DNA of 64,000 nucleotides from Tetraselmis striata (GCA_006384855.1 VCJN01000224.1:244090-308089), one strand, 5' to 3'. Shown: positions 1 to 13,600, counted from the stretch's first letter. A program made the numbers and translations. The notes: a model not told the origin generated them from the sequence alone.

Positions 1-89
1 GTGCGGCCACGGGGCATTGTGACCTGCCCCTGGTGTGCCCCCGCCGGTGATGGCTTATTCCGATTGCCCCGCCATGTGCCCCTGTGCAG

Positions 90-2537
90 ACGACGGGCGC
101 ATCCTGGCGCTGCTGCAGCACACCAGCCTGAGCCCCCTGTCGGAGAACAACGAGGACCTCAAGGGTAACCGCCGTCACTTTATCTGGCTGTCGGGCAACA
201 ACAAGACCTTTGACAGCCTGGCGCCCATCACCCGGCGGGCTCTGCCATTATCGCCGCCAGCTATGGACAAGGTGGGGACCACGAGTGCAAAGCTCCGTGT
301 CTGACTATAATTGCAACTGTATTCTTTGCAGTGCCGCTGCTGGCCGCGACACTGCCCCACTCGCTCTTTGACTATTTCTAGCATGGATGATAGCGTGATT
401 ACAAGCTCAGTTCTTTGCTAATGCCACTGCATGCACCCGCCAGGTGGAAACGATGATTCCGCAGGTGTACCGATGGAAATGGCCGCTGGACTGTGGCGGC
501 AGAGGAAGGTGCGGAGAATGATACGTCTCACCGGGTCCACCGCTTTGCTCATTTTTGCGTGCTTGAGAGCGTGGTCCGACACCGACACACACACAACTAC
601 ACACACCGACACGCGGATCCACTCATCACCCCCTCCGTGCTCCGCGCCCCAGTTTCACGGTGCTGCAAGGAGCATTCTCCGCCAGCTACAAGGACTATGC
701 GAAGGACTTCACCGCGCGGCTGGGCCGCCGGACCGCCTCGCAGGAAGGCAAGCGCGCCCGGCGGGAGCGCGCCAAGGAGACGTTTATCCCGTACAAGCAG
801 CGCAAGTATGACATTGCGCTCGTGAGCACCATCAGCAACCGGGGCAACAACCGCGGAGTGTACGGCATCAACCGGCACAGGTGGGAGCGGCGTTCACACG
901 CCCTCGTCTCCACCAGGGCCCCCTCTCGCTCTGTGTGACTTGATTGCGGGGAGAGCCACGCATATGCTAAAGCTCTCGGTGCTGACCGACTAAAAGAACC
1001 CGATTTTTGCTCTCAGGAATAATGGGGTGCTAGCGAACGTTATCAAATCTCGTTTTGGTAGCGTGATGTATTTGTCTAAAATGGACCAATAAGGACATAG
1101 CGCGTCCTTAATTTATCTTCTTATAGTCAGGTCGGCAGCGTAGCCTTTTTCGCCTCATAGCTGTTTATCGCGTAGGTTAGAGACACAGGAATCGTCTAAT
1201 CCCTGATTGTGCAAGCAGGTAGGGTTTTAGGGTTTTAAAGCAATATTAAGGAAAGCGCTTTCATATTAAAACAAACAATTCTTTTGAAGATGAATCAAAT
1301 CAGATGAAAAAAAAAACGAGACGATCCATCTGTCGCGATGAAAACATAAACTATATGCCATTTTGCCACATCTGCTAGCCGCTTGCGTGCATTTGATGGC
1401 TCTCTTGAGTTCTGCTTGGGTGTGTGCACTCGATGACACACCCCCATTTCCTTTGCTGCCGCCTGCCAGGCAACAAGCGCAGGATGCCGTCAACAGGCTG
1501 CGCAAGCGGCACCCGCACGTCACCGTCTTCATGGCTGACTACAAGATCCACTACACCAGGTTCATCGAGATCCTGCGCGACAGCCGGGTCGTCATCAGCC
1601 CCTTCGGGCTCGGCGAGTTTTCGGGCAAGGACTACGAGGCGATGCTCGCTGGAGCACTGCTGGTGAGCAGCTGCGCGTGCGGCCGCCGTATCGTGACTGT
1701 CCCCTTCCCGCCCATGCCGTGTCTTCCCTTGCCTTGGACCGCCTTGACCATGATCCTCTGGTTTGTCTAGATTGTTCTACAGTCTTCCCGCCCCTTTTTT
1801 TGGGGCGGGGGGGGGGGGGGGTTACATGTCCACTGTCCATGACGGCTTGTTCTGTCCATGACAAAGTGTGTCTACAGTGTGGGTACCTGACGCTAATGGT
1901 TGTGCAGGTCAAGCCCCTCGCGCACAAGCTGAAGGCGTACCCCAACATCTACAGCAGCCGCTACGCGCTCGACGTCGAGGTGGACTTCAGCAACCTCGAG
2001 GAGGCCGTCATGCCGTACCTGGAGTCCATCACCCTCGCCCGCACGCGCATCGAGAACACGCTCAAGATGCTGCAGCGGTACTCCACCACAGACCAGTTTG
2101 CCGACGACCTGGAGGAGCTGCTGCGCAAGGTGGCGGCGCGGCCGACGGCGTTCGACCCGCGCGGGTGCTTCCGCACGCCCGACTGGCTGATCCAGGACGA
2201 CGGCACACACATCAGCCGCGAGGCCGCGGTGGAGGCTGCGCAGGAACGGGTCGCCGACGGGCTGCCGGTGTACCCGCCAACAGTGGAGGTTGACGCCAAC
2301 AGCCTGCTGCACATCCCGCCGAGCCCGCCGCCGCCCGCGCGCTCCCCCGCAGGCTCTATGCCGCATGCCGCACCCGCGCCCTTCCACTTCCAGTCGCACC
2401 GCTTTGTCCTCCCAGCTCGGCACGAGCACCGGCGCGGCGCAGGGCCATCGATACCCGGCCGGCTGCCGGCTCACTCCTCACTTCACATTCGCCAAACCAC
2501 CGTGTCTCAGCACGGGGATTTCGGTGAAGACGACTAG
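90..2537 (+). CDS. CgeB/GT4-like glycosyltransferase, copy A (5'-truncated by window edge)
   Basis: This is the 3' half of a glycosyltransferase gene. Exons: 90-271, 444-508, 653-880, 1470-1662 and 1908-2537; all phases agree with copy B at 10616-14176. Base 1 of the window is the GT donor of the intron that follows copy B's fifth exon, so the 5' exons lie outside the window. The diagnostic stretch SPFGLGEFSGKDYEAMLAG followed by a KPLAHKLKAYPNIY segment resembles the nucleotide-sugar-binding C-terminal half of CgeB/GT4-type glycosyltransferases; I infer sugar transfer in the secretory pathway. The C-terminus differs from copy B: about 140 extra bases replace the last 11 residues with a longer tail ending HGDFGEDD. 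The last intron is also 68 bases longer and holds a G-run. No stops interrupt the frame, so it may be functional. Acceptor and donor sugar are unknown. Confidence 0.75.
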
Positions 2538-2732
2538 CGGCTTCGGTGAGGTTTAGGGGATTAGTTGTCTTCGGTGATGTCATGTCGCCTGTCATGGGTC
2601 GCCCGGGGATTGGTACAAGGCGAGAGCAAGGGCCCAGCATGGATGGGGCGCCTCGATTCTTTTATGGTTAGTTTTAATCGCAACCTAAATTATATCGAAT
2701 GGCAACCCTCCTCCGCCTGTGCACCCGCACTC

Positions 2733-2858
2733 TCATTCCTGGCTGGCTACGGGCTCGGCATGGCGCCTTGCGGGCGCCGGCAGGGAGTGGATGAGACACA
2801 TGCGGGAGGGAGGCCACACGACAGCAGACACGGTCCCCAGGGTGAGGCCTGTGGGTAT
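2733..2858 (-). pseudogene. Orphan last exon of an IMP2-like peptidase
   Basis: On the minus strand 126 bases encode IPTGLTLGTVSAVVWPPSR and 22 further residues to a stop at 2733-2735, preceded by a good acceptor (GCAG). It corresponds base for base to the terminal exon at 14351-14476 of the intact gene, differing at only four residues. The other three exons are absent because the duplication ends first. It cannot make a peptidase alone: the catalytic Ser and Lys lie in the missing exons. Confidence 0.8.
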
Positions 2859-2935
2859 CTGCACCCAGGCAGCGGCCACGATGTCATGACGGACCAATGG
2901 CGGGGGCGGGGGCAGTGTGATATGTGCGCAGAGCA

Positions 2936-3296
2936 TTGGGGCAATGCGAGCAGGACCCAGCCGTGTAGCTAGCCATAACCTCTACAGATGCTCGGAGAAT
3001 TCCTAGCTTGTTGGGACACAATCTTTGGAATCAGAATATTGTATTACAAATGATGAGAAATGTCCTATTGTCCAGCGAAGCGTCATCGATTTTTCGGCGG
3101 TGAGCTTTATTGCCGTACGGGTACCCGTACAGTGCAGCGGATCGGGCCTATAGGTGCATGACTAAAGCGCTTATCTACTGGAATGTACTACTAAGTACTA
3201 CAATTCACCCGCCCGCCCACGGTCCTTAATTTCACAGCCGTCCGAATACGATCTCACGGTTGGGAGGCTATGAGTAGTGGTTTTTTTTTTCCGCCC
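2936..3296. other. Intergenic, nothing recognised
   Basis: About 360 bases between the end of the duplication and the first dispersed repeat. It contains a T10 run at 3281-3290; I see no exon, RNA gene or repeat. Confidence 0.5.
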
Positions 3297-3490
3297 CCGG
3301 GACAGGACTGGCACCAGTGAAACCCTTGCAGCGTCTCTACGACGGCCGTTTAGGCAGCAATCCAGTTACGGAAAGCCCTGGGTAGGCGACGCTCCGTTAT
3401 AGTCATCAAGCAAATTGCCGAAGCATTTCGCAAGACTAATTGGAGGCCAGTGACGGAATTTCCAACACTGTTGGATCACCGTCTAAAACA
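3297..3490 (+). repeat. Dispersed repeat family R1, copy 1
   Basis: This roughly 195-base sequence begins GGGACAGGACTGGCACCAG, contains CTTGCAGCGTCTCTACGACG and ends near TTCCAACACTGTTGGATCAC. Related copies lie at 23506-23708 (+), 18507-18690 (-) and 21600-21690 (-, shorter). Two copies are preceded by a C-rich run. I see no convincing tRNA A/B boxes or long terminal inverted repeats, so SINE, MITE or another class remains open. Confidence 0.75.
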
Positions 3491-3657
3491 CTGCCATCAA
3501 AATACCCGGCACTGACCACGAAAAGTCCGCCCTACCCGTTTGGGCGTCGGCCCATTCGAGTAATGCGAGTTGGGGCAAGCCCCAACCCGCGGAGCAAAGC
3601 ATTTCGGGAGTGCGATACATGTGCAACAAAAAAGGCAATGTGAGGGAGGGCCCGACG

Positions 3658-6005
3658 CTATAGCTGGAAATATTTCCCATTCCCAGTAAAATCCAGGGCG
3701 CCGTGAAGGGAGGGGGGGACCCCGCCCAAAATAAAGGCAGTTAAGTCCTCAGGCGTTGACGCACTAACCTGACTACTAATAAAATCCCTGAACTCCGGAA
3801 CTAACAACCCAAAATTATGACGGTGATACCCCCACCGCGGGCACTCCACCAACATATGTTCGATAGTCTCAGATTCACCTCCGCCACATGCAGGGCAGTG
3901 TTCAAGGAACCGCTCACGCATGGCATGAATCCGGGCCAATCGGCGGGCAGTGGGAAATACTCGGGTGCGTAATTGTATCATAATGTGCAACCCGGCCACA
4001 ACCCCCGCGGGGACACCCACACCGTACTGTGGCAACGGGTTTGACGCATAGGACGCCTGGACGCATATATGCCCCAGGTGTTATTGCGTGCTAACGATGC
4101 CGACGATTCGTAACGCGCCCACACCGATGCCTTTACTAGTTTAGCGGCATCGCGCGCGGCTAGTGACCTCCACTCAAGTGGAAGGTGCGCCCCCTCAGCT
4201 AGCCCTACGTTCGCCCTAGCTAGTCGATCTAACCACCGCACAGTCCCTGACGTCCACGTGTTAGGGCGCGCCCGACTTGGCTGATCTACTAAATGGGTTA
4301 TACATGTATTCAAGTCGGATGCTTTAAGGAACGCCCGAGCCCGTGCCGCAGCGGCCGTAGCCTCTATGGGCGCAATATCCAATTCCCGCATCATCGGTGC
4401 AGTGGCCACCCCAGGGGAGTTTTTACCTACCCCAATGAGGCAACGCAAGCACTGATTGAGTACAGTTTGTAATTTATTTGCGCCGCTAGTTCTATCCATG
4501 CCCCATACTTCACACCCATAAGTTAAAACCAGCAGTACACAGGTTTTAAAAACCGACACACGCACATTAATAGGGATTATGTCCCGTCCACCGACTAATA
4601 CCGAATCGAGCGCCTCAATAGCGCGTTTACCCTTCTTAACCCGGTCGTCTACTATGTGTTGCATACCTAAATCCGACTTAATGACCGTACCCAAGTACCT
4701 ATATTCATTTACAACCGGTACCCGTTCCCCCCCAAGCTGCCATCGGGCAGCTTGTTCGCGTAACGCGGTCTCGTCGGAATATCGGCCTAATGCCATCACG
4801 CCACACTTAAGTACCCCAAACCTCATAAAATGATCCTCCGCCCACTGCGAGAAGTGGGCGAACATGGCATGCAGGTTATCGAACGAGCCTGTGATACCAA
4901 CAGCGTCGTCCGCGTATAACTGACCTGGCACCCTTAGTGGTCGCCTTGCCGCTAATGTGTCAGTGCACCCTGGTACATCACATCCTAGATGTTCTACCCC
5001 ATCGAATATATCGTTAATAAATATGTTAAATATGATGGGGGAAGCGGGGCACCCCTGTCGGAGGCCACGCTCTATGGGTATGGGGTCTGATAGTGTTCCC
5101 GGGGCCACCCTTGTCTTGACCCGTACCATACTATCCCTGTATAGAGTTTTAATGAAGGTAAGCATATGACCCGTAACTCCTATGGCTTGTAGTTTTAGGA
5201 ATAAAAGCTCATGAGGTACGGTGTCATATGCCTTCCTAAACTCAATAAAACCCGCGTAGGTGGGTAGACCTGCCGCTTGGCGACGAGCCGCGATATCGAA
5301 CAAGCTGGCGACTTGCATGGGGCCCTCCTCATTCCGCATAAAACCCGCTTGCCAACGGCGGATTATCCCTTTAGCTTTGCAGACGTCTTGCAAGCGTTGG
5401 GAAATGACGGTCATAAGGAGTTTCATAGCGGCACCCATAATCGAAATACCCCTATAATTGTCCATAACGGTCGCGTCGCCTTTCTTGGGCACCGATACTA
5501 TGGCCGAGCTACGCCACTGCTGGGGGATATAGTTCTTAGTCCATATCCCATTAATTAAGGCCAGCAATGCCTTGCCAAAATGGCTATTCGGGGCGTATAT
5601 CGCCAATTTTAAAGCCTCTGCAGTGATCCCATCCTGCCCCTGGGCCTTATTATATTTTAAACGCCTAAGAGCCTTGACTAGTTCCTCCCATGTTATATGC
5701 CCATTAATCCCGTTTAGTGCGGGGGCAATGGGTGGGGATGTACCGTGGCGGTGTTCCCACGCCGCACGGTATATCGCAACCCGTTGTGCTAGGGGGTGGG
5801 GGTCACGCAGCAACTCCCGATAGATACTATGGTACTCGCTACTCGCTGCTGGTAATGGAAAAAAAAACTCTGGTACTTCATAGCGTTGGCAATGCGAACG
5901 CTCGCTGCTGGTACTGGTACTCGCTACTCGCTGTTGGTATTGCTGGTACTCGCTAATCGGTGCTGGTAATGGAAAAAAAACTCTGGTACTTGAAAGCGCT
6001 GGCAA
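3658..6005 (-). mobile_element. Non-LTR (LINE) retrotransposon, RT domain, 5'-truncated and frameshifted
   Basis: A minus-strand reading frame open from about 6005 to 3978 encodes a LINE reverse transcriptase. In order it shows an N-terminal NKAQGQDGITAEALK motif, the fingers/palm motif GFIEFRKAYDTVPH, RGLRQGCPASPIIFNIFIND and the catalytic YADD box, then a thumb region. The frame shifts near 4040-4060, and the next frame (4035-3658) supplies the C-terminal CPACGG...H...C zinc knuckle typical of LINE ORF2 ends. No endonuclease domain is present, so the copy is 5'-truncated. The first catalytic acid of motif A is Glu where Asp is expected. The frame does not start with ATG. It is probably dead. 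Confidence 0.9.
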
Positions 6006-6035
6006 TGCAAACGCTCGCTGCTGGTAGCGACTACT
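5831..6035. repeat. Tandem duplication at the LINE 5' end
   Basis: A unit of about 114 bases containing TGCTGGTAATGGAAAAAA and CTCTGGTACTT is present twice in tandem. It also contains shorter internal TACTCGCT repeats. The duplicated unit is why the N-terminus of the RT frame carries two FFPLPA segments. It marks the truncated 5' boundary of the element. Confidence 0.75.
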
Positions 6036-6059
6036 TCAAAGCGCTGGCATCCAATGCAA

Positions 6060-8064
6060 TTCATCAATAATTACACGAGCTAGCAACAGAAGGCGATATC
6101 AGGAAAATCACCAAAAAAAAAGGGAAATCAGAAAGGTCCTCTACAACGACTGCGAGGTGGAAGCAGTAACATGAGAAGACGCAGAATGGGCACGAGCCCA
6201 CGCATCAGACTTGGCCATCTGCACACCGGCAGAGAGAATGCCGCCCAGGGTACCATGCATGCAAGCCGAGACCCGTTGCAACAGCCCCCGCCGTGTGCGC
6301 GATAGGTGACGGCGGAACTCAGCATATTGGCTGGCGACAAAGTTCCGAAGTGCCTGAACGGATTGACCACGAAGGAAGCATGAGGTCTGGGCGGAAGGAC
6401 CGCCAGGGAAGTTGCGCACAGCCAACAGCACCGCGAAGATGTGGACCACCGTCAAAGCGGACTTCCCGAGACGGCCGCGGTCCTCCACCACAAAAGGGTA
6501 GTACCGGTGAACACCCTGCACTGGGGCGGAAGACGCCCGGTTCGCTGCCAACTTGCCATGCTCCGCCTCGGTCGCCGCGATTCCCGGGGTGCACCAGTGG
6601 GGGTCGTTGCTCCAAGTGGGGGTCGTGGAGTACACGCATGCGAAGTCGATCATGTAATCGCACGCCCCCCCCCCCCCCCCCCCCCCCACCCCGCCATCGT
6701 CAAGTCCGACGGCCGCGAGCGGCCCGCTGGGCGCAGCCCACTCGTCTCAAGGGTCAAGTCGCCGGCTCCCAAACGGTCCCGGTCAAGCACCGCCCCCGCA
6801 TCAATTGCCACAGATGCCCACAGATTATTCAAAGCGGTATGCATGCGGTGCTTGTAGTTCGCTACGGGGCACATGGGTAGATGATCCACGATGAAATCCG
6901 TAGCGCTCCGGCTTCGAGTCATCCGTATGTAGAGCGAAGCCATAAGGGATCAATACCACACGTGGGGCCAGGGCAAGTGACAAGCGCGGAACCTCCGCGC
7001 GGGCAAAGGCCCAGTACCCGCGCAGCGGCGGCCGAATAAGCAGCATGGGGAATCTTGCGGGCGGACTCGTGATCCGACTGGAAAAGCGATAGGGAGCCCG
7101 GCCCGCACGCGCTATACATGCGCATGGTATCAAGTCGCGAGGCCGCGGCACCAGTACGCTATAAGCTGAGATCGAGGGCCACGAAGTCACGCAAGCGAAT
7201 CGCACGGCTGAGGTAGTGGCGTTGGACAACCATGGTCGTGGGTTGATCATCGGAGGTCGCACCCGAACCCGTACCCGAGGGCGGAGCAGTAGAACCTGGC
7301 AGCTATTCTGGGAGGGAAACAGTCGCTGCTGACGGAGGGTGTGCCACTAAATCGCCAGGCGACGGTATCTTCAGAGCTACAAAAGCGCATGTAGTAACGG
7401 TATTGGCAGTACTCATACCACCGATAGGAAGCAATTGCTGGGCAGCAGAATGGCCTCACCAGTACCTCACTCCAAGGCGGCCTCACCAGTACCAACTCCA
7501 AGAGGAGTGGCCGTAAAAGTAAGGAGATGTGGTGACGCACAGTCCTCCGCTAGTGCTCGTACCCGTACGGGTCGTAGTACCAGCTGTTGTATCCGATGCA
7601 GCGGTGTTCGTAGCATTACTGACCGTAAGTAACTAGACGATCTCGTGGGCGTGCCCAATCACCGCGCGTGCGCGCCGCACATCCTCTTGCGGTAACGTGG
7701 TTAGGGCATGTACAGTCTCGTACACGCGGCGCGTCTCACGCGCCCATGGCAAAGCACTCGTAGCCACAGACGACACCTCGGCGCGGACCGCCTCGTATAA
7801 GGGGCCAAGGGCGGGCCCGTACTCCCGTACCATCTTTGGCAGGACAACCGATTGCGCGGAATAAAACGCCGCAGGGGCCTCGGACTGCAGCAAGGCCAGA
7901 TTCAGACCGCCAAAATCCGCGGGCATATTCATCTGAACGATTGCAGCCTCCATGCGCGGCGGTGTAGACTGGTCGCAAGCGTCCAGGCCAAGCAGCGAAA
8001 ATGCAGCCGACATGTTGGCAATGCAATTCATGGAAATGTAGGCCGGTGATATACACCCCTCCAC
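6060..8064 (-). pseudogene. Decayed second LINE, RT C-terminal region
   Basis: The minus strand carries broken frames typical of the C-terminal part of LINE polyproteins. Upstream (7633-8064) is a segment with MPADFGGLNLALLQSEAPAA, the usual 'GGLGL...APAA' block after the RT. Downstream (6141-6689) is a segment with PFVVEDRGRLGKSALTV, the common 'E-GRLG-A' block near the C-terminus. Several frame changes, a C-run at 6663-6687 and missing RT core motifs show decay. The terminal part and its 3' flank recur at 35895-36031. Its family differs from the element at 3658-6005. Confidence 0.65.
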
Positions 8065-10615
8065 AGAAGTTTGGGGTCCTTTTTTGGTTGAATATGAAAT
8101 GAAAAATACTAGGGTACCTAAACGTAGGGCTTTAGGGCTGGGACCCGGGAATGTTTTAGTTTGTATTAAATATTTTGCTTGATAGGGTCTGAATTATAAC
8201 CTAGTACCCTAAGAATAGGGTATTGCGATCTGGCGCGGGGCTCAAAGGGCATGACGCATAGTGATGCACAACAATACATGTTATTGGCACATATATGATG
8301 GCCCACATGCATAGGGCATTGTATGGTGCAATGGCCGTAGATGTGTGAGGAAACATAGTAGCTCGCGGGTTGGGTGGGTTTGGGTGGGCATAGTCACGTA
8401 AGGCAGAGTGGGCACACGTGCGTGTGACGATGCTGGGACCAATGCAGTTTTGCCCACTGCAAGCGACACCCCCTTGACCTCAAACGCTTATAGCGGCTCA
8501 GGGAATGCTCCAAAAAATCTGAAAAATGCGCAAAAAAATCCTTGCGTCAAACGCAAGCGGTGATTATCGGCCTTTTGAGCACCTAATTTGCACGTTTTGA
8601 CGATAAACATGAAATACATCAATCACGGCATCATTTCGCAACACTCAGCCTCAACACGGGCGGGGGCGTAGCTTTGCGCTATGTGCGTCCCCTTACTCCA
8701 TACGCATTTGTGTGACAGTGTTATGAATGTAGATGCACACGGGCGGCGAAAACTTGCCACATGCTCCGTCTCTACCCATGTCCTCGATGGCCAACAACAT
8801 TGTGCTGTTTTTCAACATATATTACTTTTTCTGATATTCGAGCATTTAATAGCGCGCTGCTATGTGGCATTCAACTTGTGATTCGGCGCAATTGCCATGC
8901 GTGCACGTGACCCCCATTGATGCGCTCTCGCCTAAGCCAAGGAGGGCTCAATAAGGCTTTCATGCGTGAGTAGGCAACAATAACAGCACCATTTTTGGCC
9001 GAAAATCACACCATGTAGTGGTGAAACTGTAATTTAGGGCTTGTGCAATACCCTTAGTGACCTAATCTTGGTGCCCCACACATGTTGTAGGTAAACCTTA
9101 CACTACAGATGGCGGCATGTCAGTACGGCGTGGATTTGCGCGTTGGATGTATGCGTACGAAGGGATGGCGCTTCTTGTTATTTTCCAGTGCAAGTTCTAC
9201 ACGCATTGATTTGCCATTTCTCGAGGGGCGCAGAACGACGCATGCCATGTCGCACGGTCAGGCCTAGAGCGCGCCCCCATTTTTTCCCAAGTCGACCTCG
9301 CCCTTAGTCACTTGCATGCAATTGCCCACGCCGTATTTTCTACATGACATGCGCATGTCGAACAAAACTGCAAAACCCAAACTTATGTGGAGGGGTGTAA
9401 AACCCGTTCTTTTAAATTTTTCTGAAAAATCGACGCATCGCTGATTCAACTATCAAGTTACTTCATATTCTCATCTGCATGATGCCCTTGCTAGGGGTAT
9501 GCTCCATATGCTCATCTGTCCATTTCTCATGCTTCCTGATCTGGTTCCAATATATGATTAGGCCATTCACGTTCACTGGGACACCTGTCAGAAATCTGGG
9601 GTAAGGTATAAGGCATGTCTTGCCTTAGACATGCCTCACAGGCTGACACCTGTCGTGCTCTCCAGATCCGGTACATGTCACGTGATAGTACCAGTACATT
9701 CCATCATTTCTGCCGTACTTTGTAGCCATATAATTTATGCTGCACTAGCCGTTATTATTACGAATATTACTATTATTATTCTCTTATGCTGTCAACCTTT
9801 CGTGGCGGTAGTTGCTGTTTGTACAATTCGGTTTGTAGTGATGCGGATGTGTTATAATTAAAGCCCTGATGTAAAAAACTTCTACACTACGAATATTATC
9901 ATCAGCAGGCTTCGGACATCTATGGAAACATCCAATCCCGCTTCGGTCCAAAATCAGACTAGATTGCATGTTGAAACAAATGCGACCGGTAAGGATTACA
10001 GGTACCCGGGTACCTACCGTCGGATATGGGTCGCAGGTAGACTATCGCTATATAAAGGGTGCCTGTACGGCTCTACCGACGAGTGGGCTTCGCGACCGGC
10101 GGTACATAATCCTTATAGGTGTACCTGTAGGTAGTAAGGATTTATTCCCTCGTGTCGACTCAGCATCGTGGTCGTTGAGCCGTGGTCATTGCTTGCATGC
10201 CTGTGCGACTCAAGCACGCAGTCGCAATCTGTCCAACACAAGTAGCGACTATGCTGACAGACATTGACGTTGGCGGCTCACGAGCTTGCTGCCGGAACAC
10301 AGTAGCTTTGTACAACTTCTAACAGCAGTCGTAGCACGTATGCGGGCGAGCAACAGTCTGACGAGGCTAACGAGCGGACAGGGGTAAACCGGTAGAGAGA
10401 CAACCGCGGCTTCTGGGCAGGGGGTGCAAACGCATCGAGGCGTCGTGACGCCGCGACCCCACACTCACTCACTTTCCAGATCCGACGAGGCGGCACCCGT
10501 GGCCCGTAGAGCAGTAAATCCCCAACGGCGGGGCCTCTACGTGTTCGGTGGCATCGCTTGTGTGTCGACCGTGCCCCCCGGCACGGCAATCAGCGTGTTC
10601 GGGCCGCGCAACAGT
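8065..10615. other. Intergenic, no gene recognised
   Basis: About 2.5 kb of lower-GC sequence with only short spurious frames. I see no exon, RNA gene or element. Near 10000-10135 is an imperfect inverted repeat (AAGGATTACAGGTACC against GTACATAATCCTT) containing GGTACCCGGGTACC and a TATATAAAG box; its role is unknown. Confidence 0.5.
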
Positions 10616-13600
10616 ATGGGCGCTACCGCTGACAGGATGGCCGCAGGCAACCAACCTACGGCTGCTGCTGGCGTCACGGGCCGCAGGAGGTCCCGCCGTT
10701 CAGGAAGCACCCACGTCGCGCCCTGTCCACTCCACCGCTTCCGGTTGCGCTGGGCAGTGTTGGCGGTCGTCTCGGTGCTGAGCGCCTGCGGGGTTGCGGA
10801 GGGCCTCCCCGAGCAGTATCAGCAGGTGCTGGACCACCTGTATGGGCCGACCCGCCTGGGGGCAGGCACGTCACCAGAGGTGTGCGCCCCCGAGGCGGAC
10901 TGCAAATCTCCGCACTTTCACCAATACGGGCCTACGCCGGCCCCCAAACAGCTGAGGATGGTCGCTCTCCTGGAAGCGTAAGCCTCCCCGCCTTAGGAGA
11001 GCCATCCCATCCCGATGCTGATTGCCGTGCCCTCCTATGCGTATTCAATGCGCAGAAGGAAATAACAGTCATGTAACCTACCACCTGATCAACCAACCTA
11101 CTCATGTTGCGCCATATGCAGGGAGTGCCCTGTGACCTACGACTTTCGGGCTGAGCATACATGCAACAACAACGCCAATTATGTTGCTATGAACTACTGC
11201 CTCGATAAAGGGCTTCCATTTGCGGATAATGAGAGCGCTGAAATGCAGCGGGAGAAGATTGGGTACTACAAGGCAGCGTGAGTGGATGCCCTGCCAGCGC
11301 ATGGTAATTGCGTGCGTGTCTGCGCTCACTACGTGAGGACGGCCTGCGGAGGGAGCATTACGAGTTGGTTTGTGCGCAGGTACACAGCGATTTTCCGTCG
11401 CGTGATGCCCGTCATGTGGCAACGAGGATGGCAACACTTCCGAGTCATATCTTACCCGAGCTCGGAGGTAGGCGCCACCTACTTGTAGATGCATGCACCC
11501 TCGGGGCATGCCGTGAGTAGTAGCGGGAGCGTCCACACAATGCTGACCCGCATTGCTGCCGCCCCCTCGCAGCCGGGAGCCGCAAAGGAGCAGAGGGGCA
11601 CCAAGCCCTGGCAGCTGGTGGAGGATGCCGACATCATCATTTGCTCCACGGCCCACTTTCGGTGAGCCGCGACACGCAGAGCCTGGTGGCCGTGTTACTG
11701 CCCATTTGCGCAGCCCGGGAGCCAGTGTATAACAACAGGCCTGCGTGCGCCATCTCGTGCAGGGAGATGATCGTAGCCTATCCGGACAAGCGCTACATCC
11801 TGGTGGCAATCAACGACGCTGCGACGATACCCACAGCGATGCGATGCGATCTCGGTGCGGCCACGGGGCATTGTGACCTGCCCCTGGTGTGCACCCGCCG
11901 GTGGTGGCTGATTCCGATGCCGCGATTGCCCCACCATGTGCCCCTGTGCAGAGGACGGGCGCATCCTGGCGCTGCTGCAGCACACCAGCCTGAGCCCCCT
12001 GTCAGAGAACAACGAGGACCTCAAGGGCAACCGCCGCCACTATATCTGGCTGTCGGGCAACAACAAGACCTTTGACAGCCTGGCGCCCATCACCCGGCGG
12101 GCTCTGCCATTATCGCCGCCAGCTATGGACAAGGTGGGGACCACGAGTGCAAAGCTCCGTGTCTGACTATAATTGCAACTCTATTCTTTGCAGTGCCGCT
12201 GCTGGCCGCGACACTGCCCCCCTCGCTCTTTGACTTTTCTAGCATGGATGATAGCGTGATTACAAGCTCGGTTCTTTGCTAATGCCGCTGCACCCGCCCA
12301 CCAGGTGGAAACGATGATTCCGCAGGTGTACCGATGGAAATGGCCGCTGGACTGTGGCGGCAGAGGAAGGTGCGGAGAATGATACGTCTCACTGGGTCCA
12401 TTGCTTTGCTCATCTTTGCCTGCTTGAGAGCGTGGTCCGACACCGACACACACACAACTACACACACTGACACGCGGATCCACTCCTCACCCCCTCCGTG
12501 CTCCGCGCCCCAGTTTCACGGTGCTGCAAGGAGCGTTCTCCGCCAGCTACAAGGACTATGCGAAGGACTTCACTGCGCGGCTGGGCCGCCGGACCGCCTC
12601 GCAGGAAGGCTGGCGCGCCCGGCGGAAGCGCGCGAAGGAGACGTTCATCCCGTACACGCAGCGCAAGTATGACATTGCGCTCGTGAGCACCATCAGCAAC
12701 CGGGGCAACAACCGCGGAGTGTACGGCATCAACCGGCACAGGTGGGAGCGGCGTTCACACGCCCTCGTCAGCGAGCCTCCCTCCCGCTCTGTGTGACTTG
12801 ATTGTGGGGAGAGCCATGCGCATGGTTAAGCTCTCGGTGCTGACCCATTGTTTGCTCTCAGAAATTGGGTGCTAGCGAGCTTCTCGTTTTGATATCGTGA
12901 TGTATTCGTCTTAAGGTGGACCCATAGGGACACGGTGCGTTTTTTTTTTCTTACTGTCAGGCCGGCACTGTAGCCTTTTTCAGCTAATCACTGTTTATCA
13001 TATAGATTAGACATACAGGGATTGTCTAATCCCTCATTGTGTATGCAGGTAGAGTTTTAGGGTTATAGCAATATTAAGAAAAGTGTTTCATAATAAAAAG
13101 AACATTTCTTTTGAAAATGGATCAAATCAGATGAAAAAACTAACGAGAAGATCCATCTGCCGCGATGAAAACAAAAGCTATCTGCCAGGCGGCCACATCT
13201 GCTAGCCGCTTGCGCGAGTTTGACGGCTCTCTTAAGTTCTGCTTGGGTGTGTGCACTCAATGACACACCCCCATATCCTTTGCTGCCGTCTGCCAGGCAA
13301 CAAGCGCAGGATGCCGTCAACAGGCTACAGAAGCGGCACCCGCACGTCACCGTCTTCATGGCTGACTACAAGATCCGATACACCAGGTTTATCGCGATCC
13401 TGCGCGACAGCCGGGTCGTCATCAGCCCCTTCGGGCTCGGCGAGTTTTCGGGCAAGGACTACGAGGCGATGCTCGCTGGAGCACTGCTGGTGAGCAGCCG
13501 CGCGTGCGGCCGCCGTATCGTGACCGTCCCCTTCCCTTCCATGCCGTGTCTTCCCGCCCTTTTTTTGGGGGGGGGGGGGGTTACATGTCCACTGTCCATG

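Larger units (their letters stand above)
1..2935 (+). repeat. Segmental duplication, copy A
   Basis: Bases 1 to about 2935 match 11855 to about 14560 almost continuously, exons and introns included, with small indels. Similarity stops just beyond the last exon of the IMP2-like gene and before that gene's third exon. The duplication runs off the left edge of the window. Confidence 0.85.

Noticed and set aside
11308-11520. Alternative exon reading DFPSRDARHVATRMATL
   Set aside because: Its phase conflicts with both flanking glycosyltransferase exons, while the YTAIFRRVMPVMWQ frame fits both.
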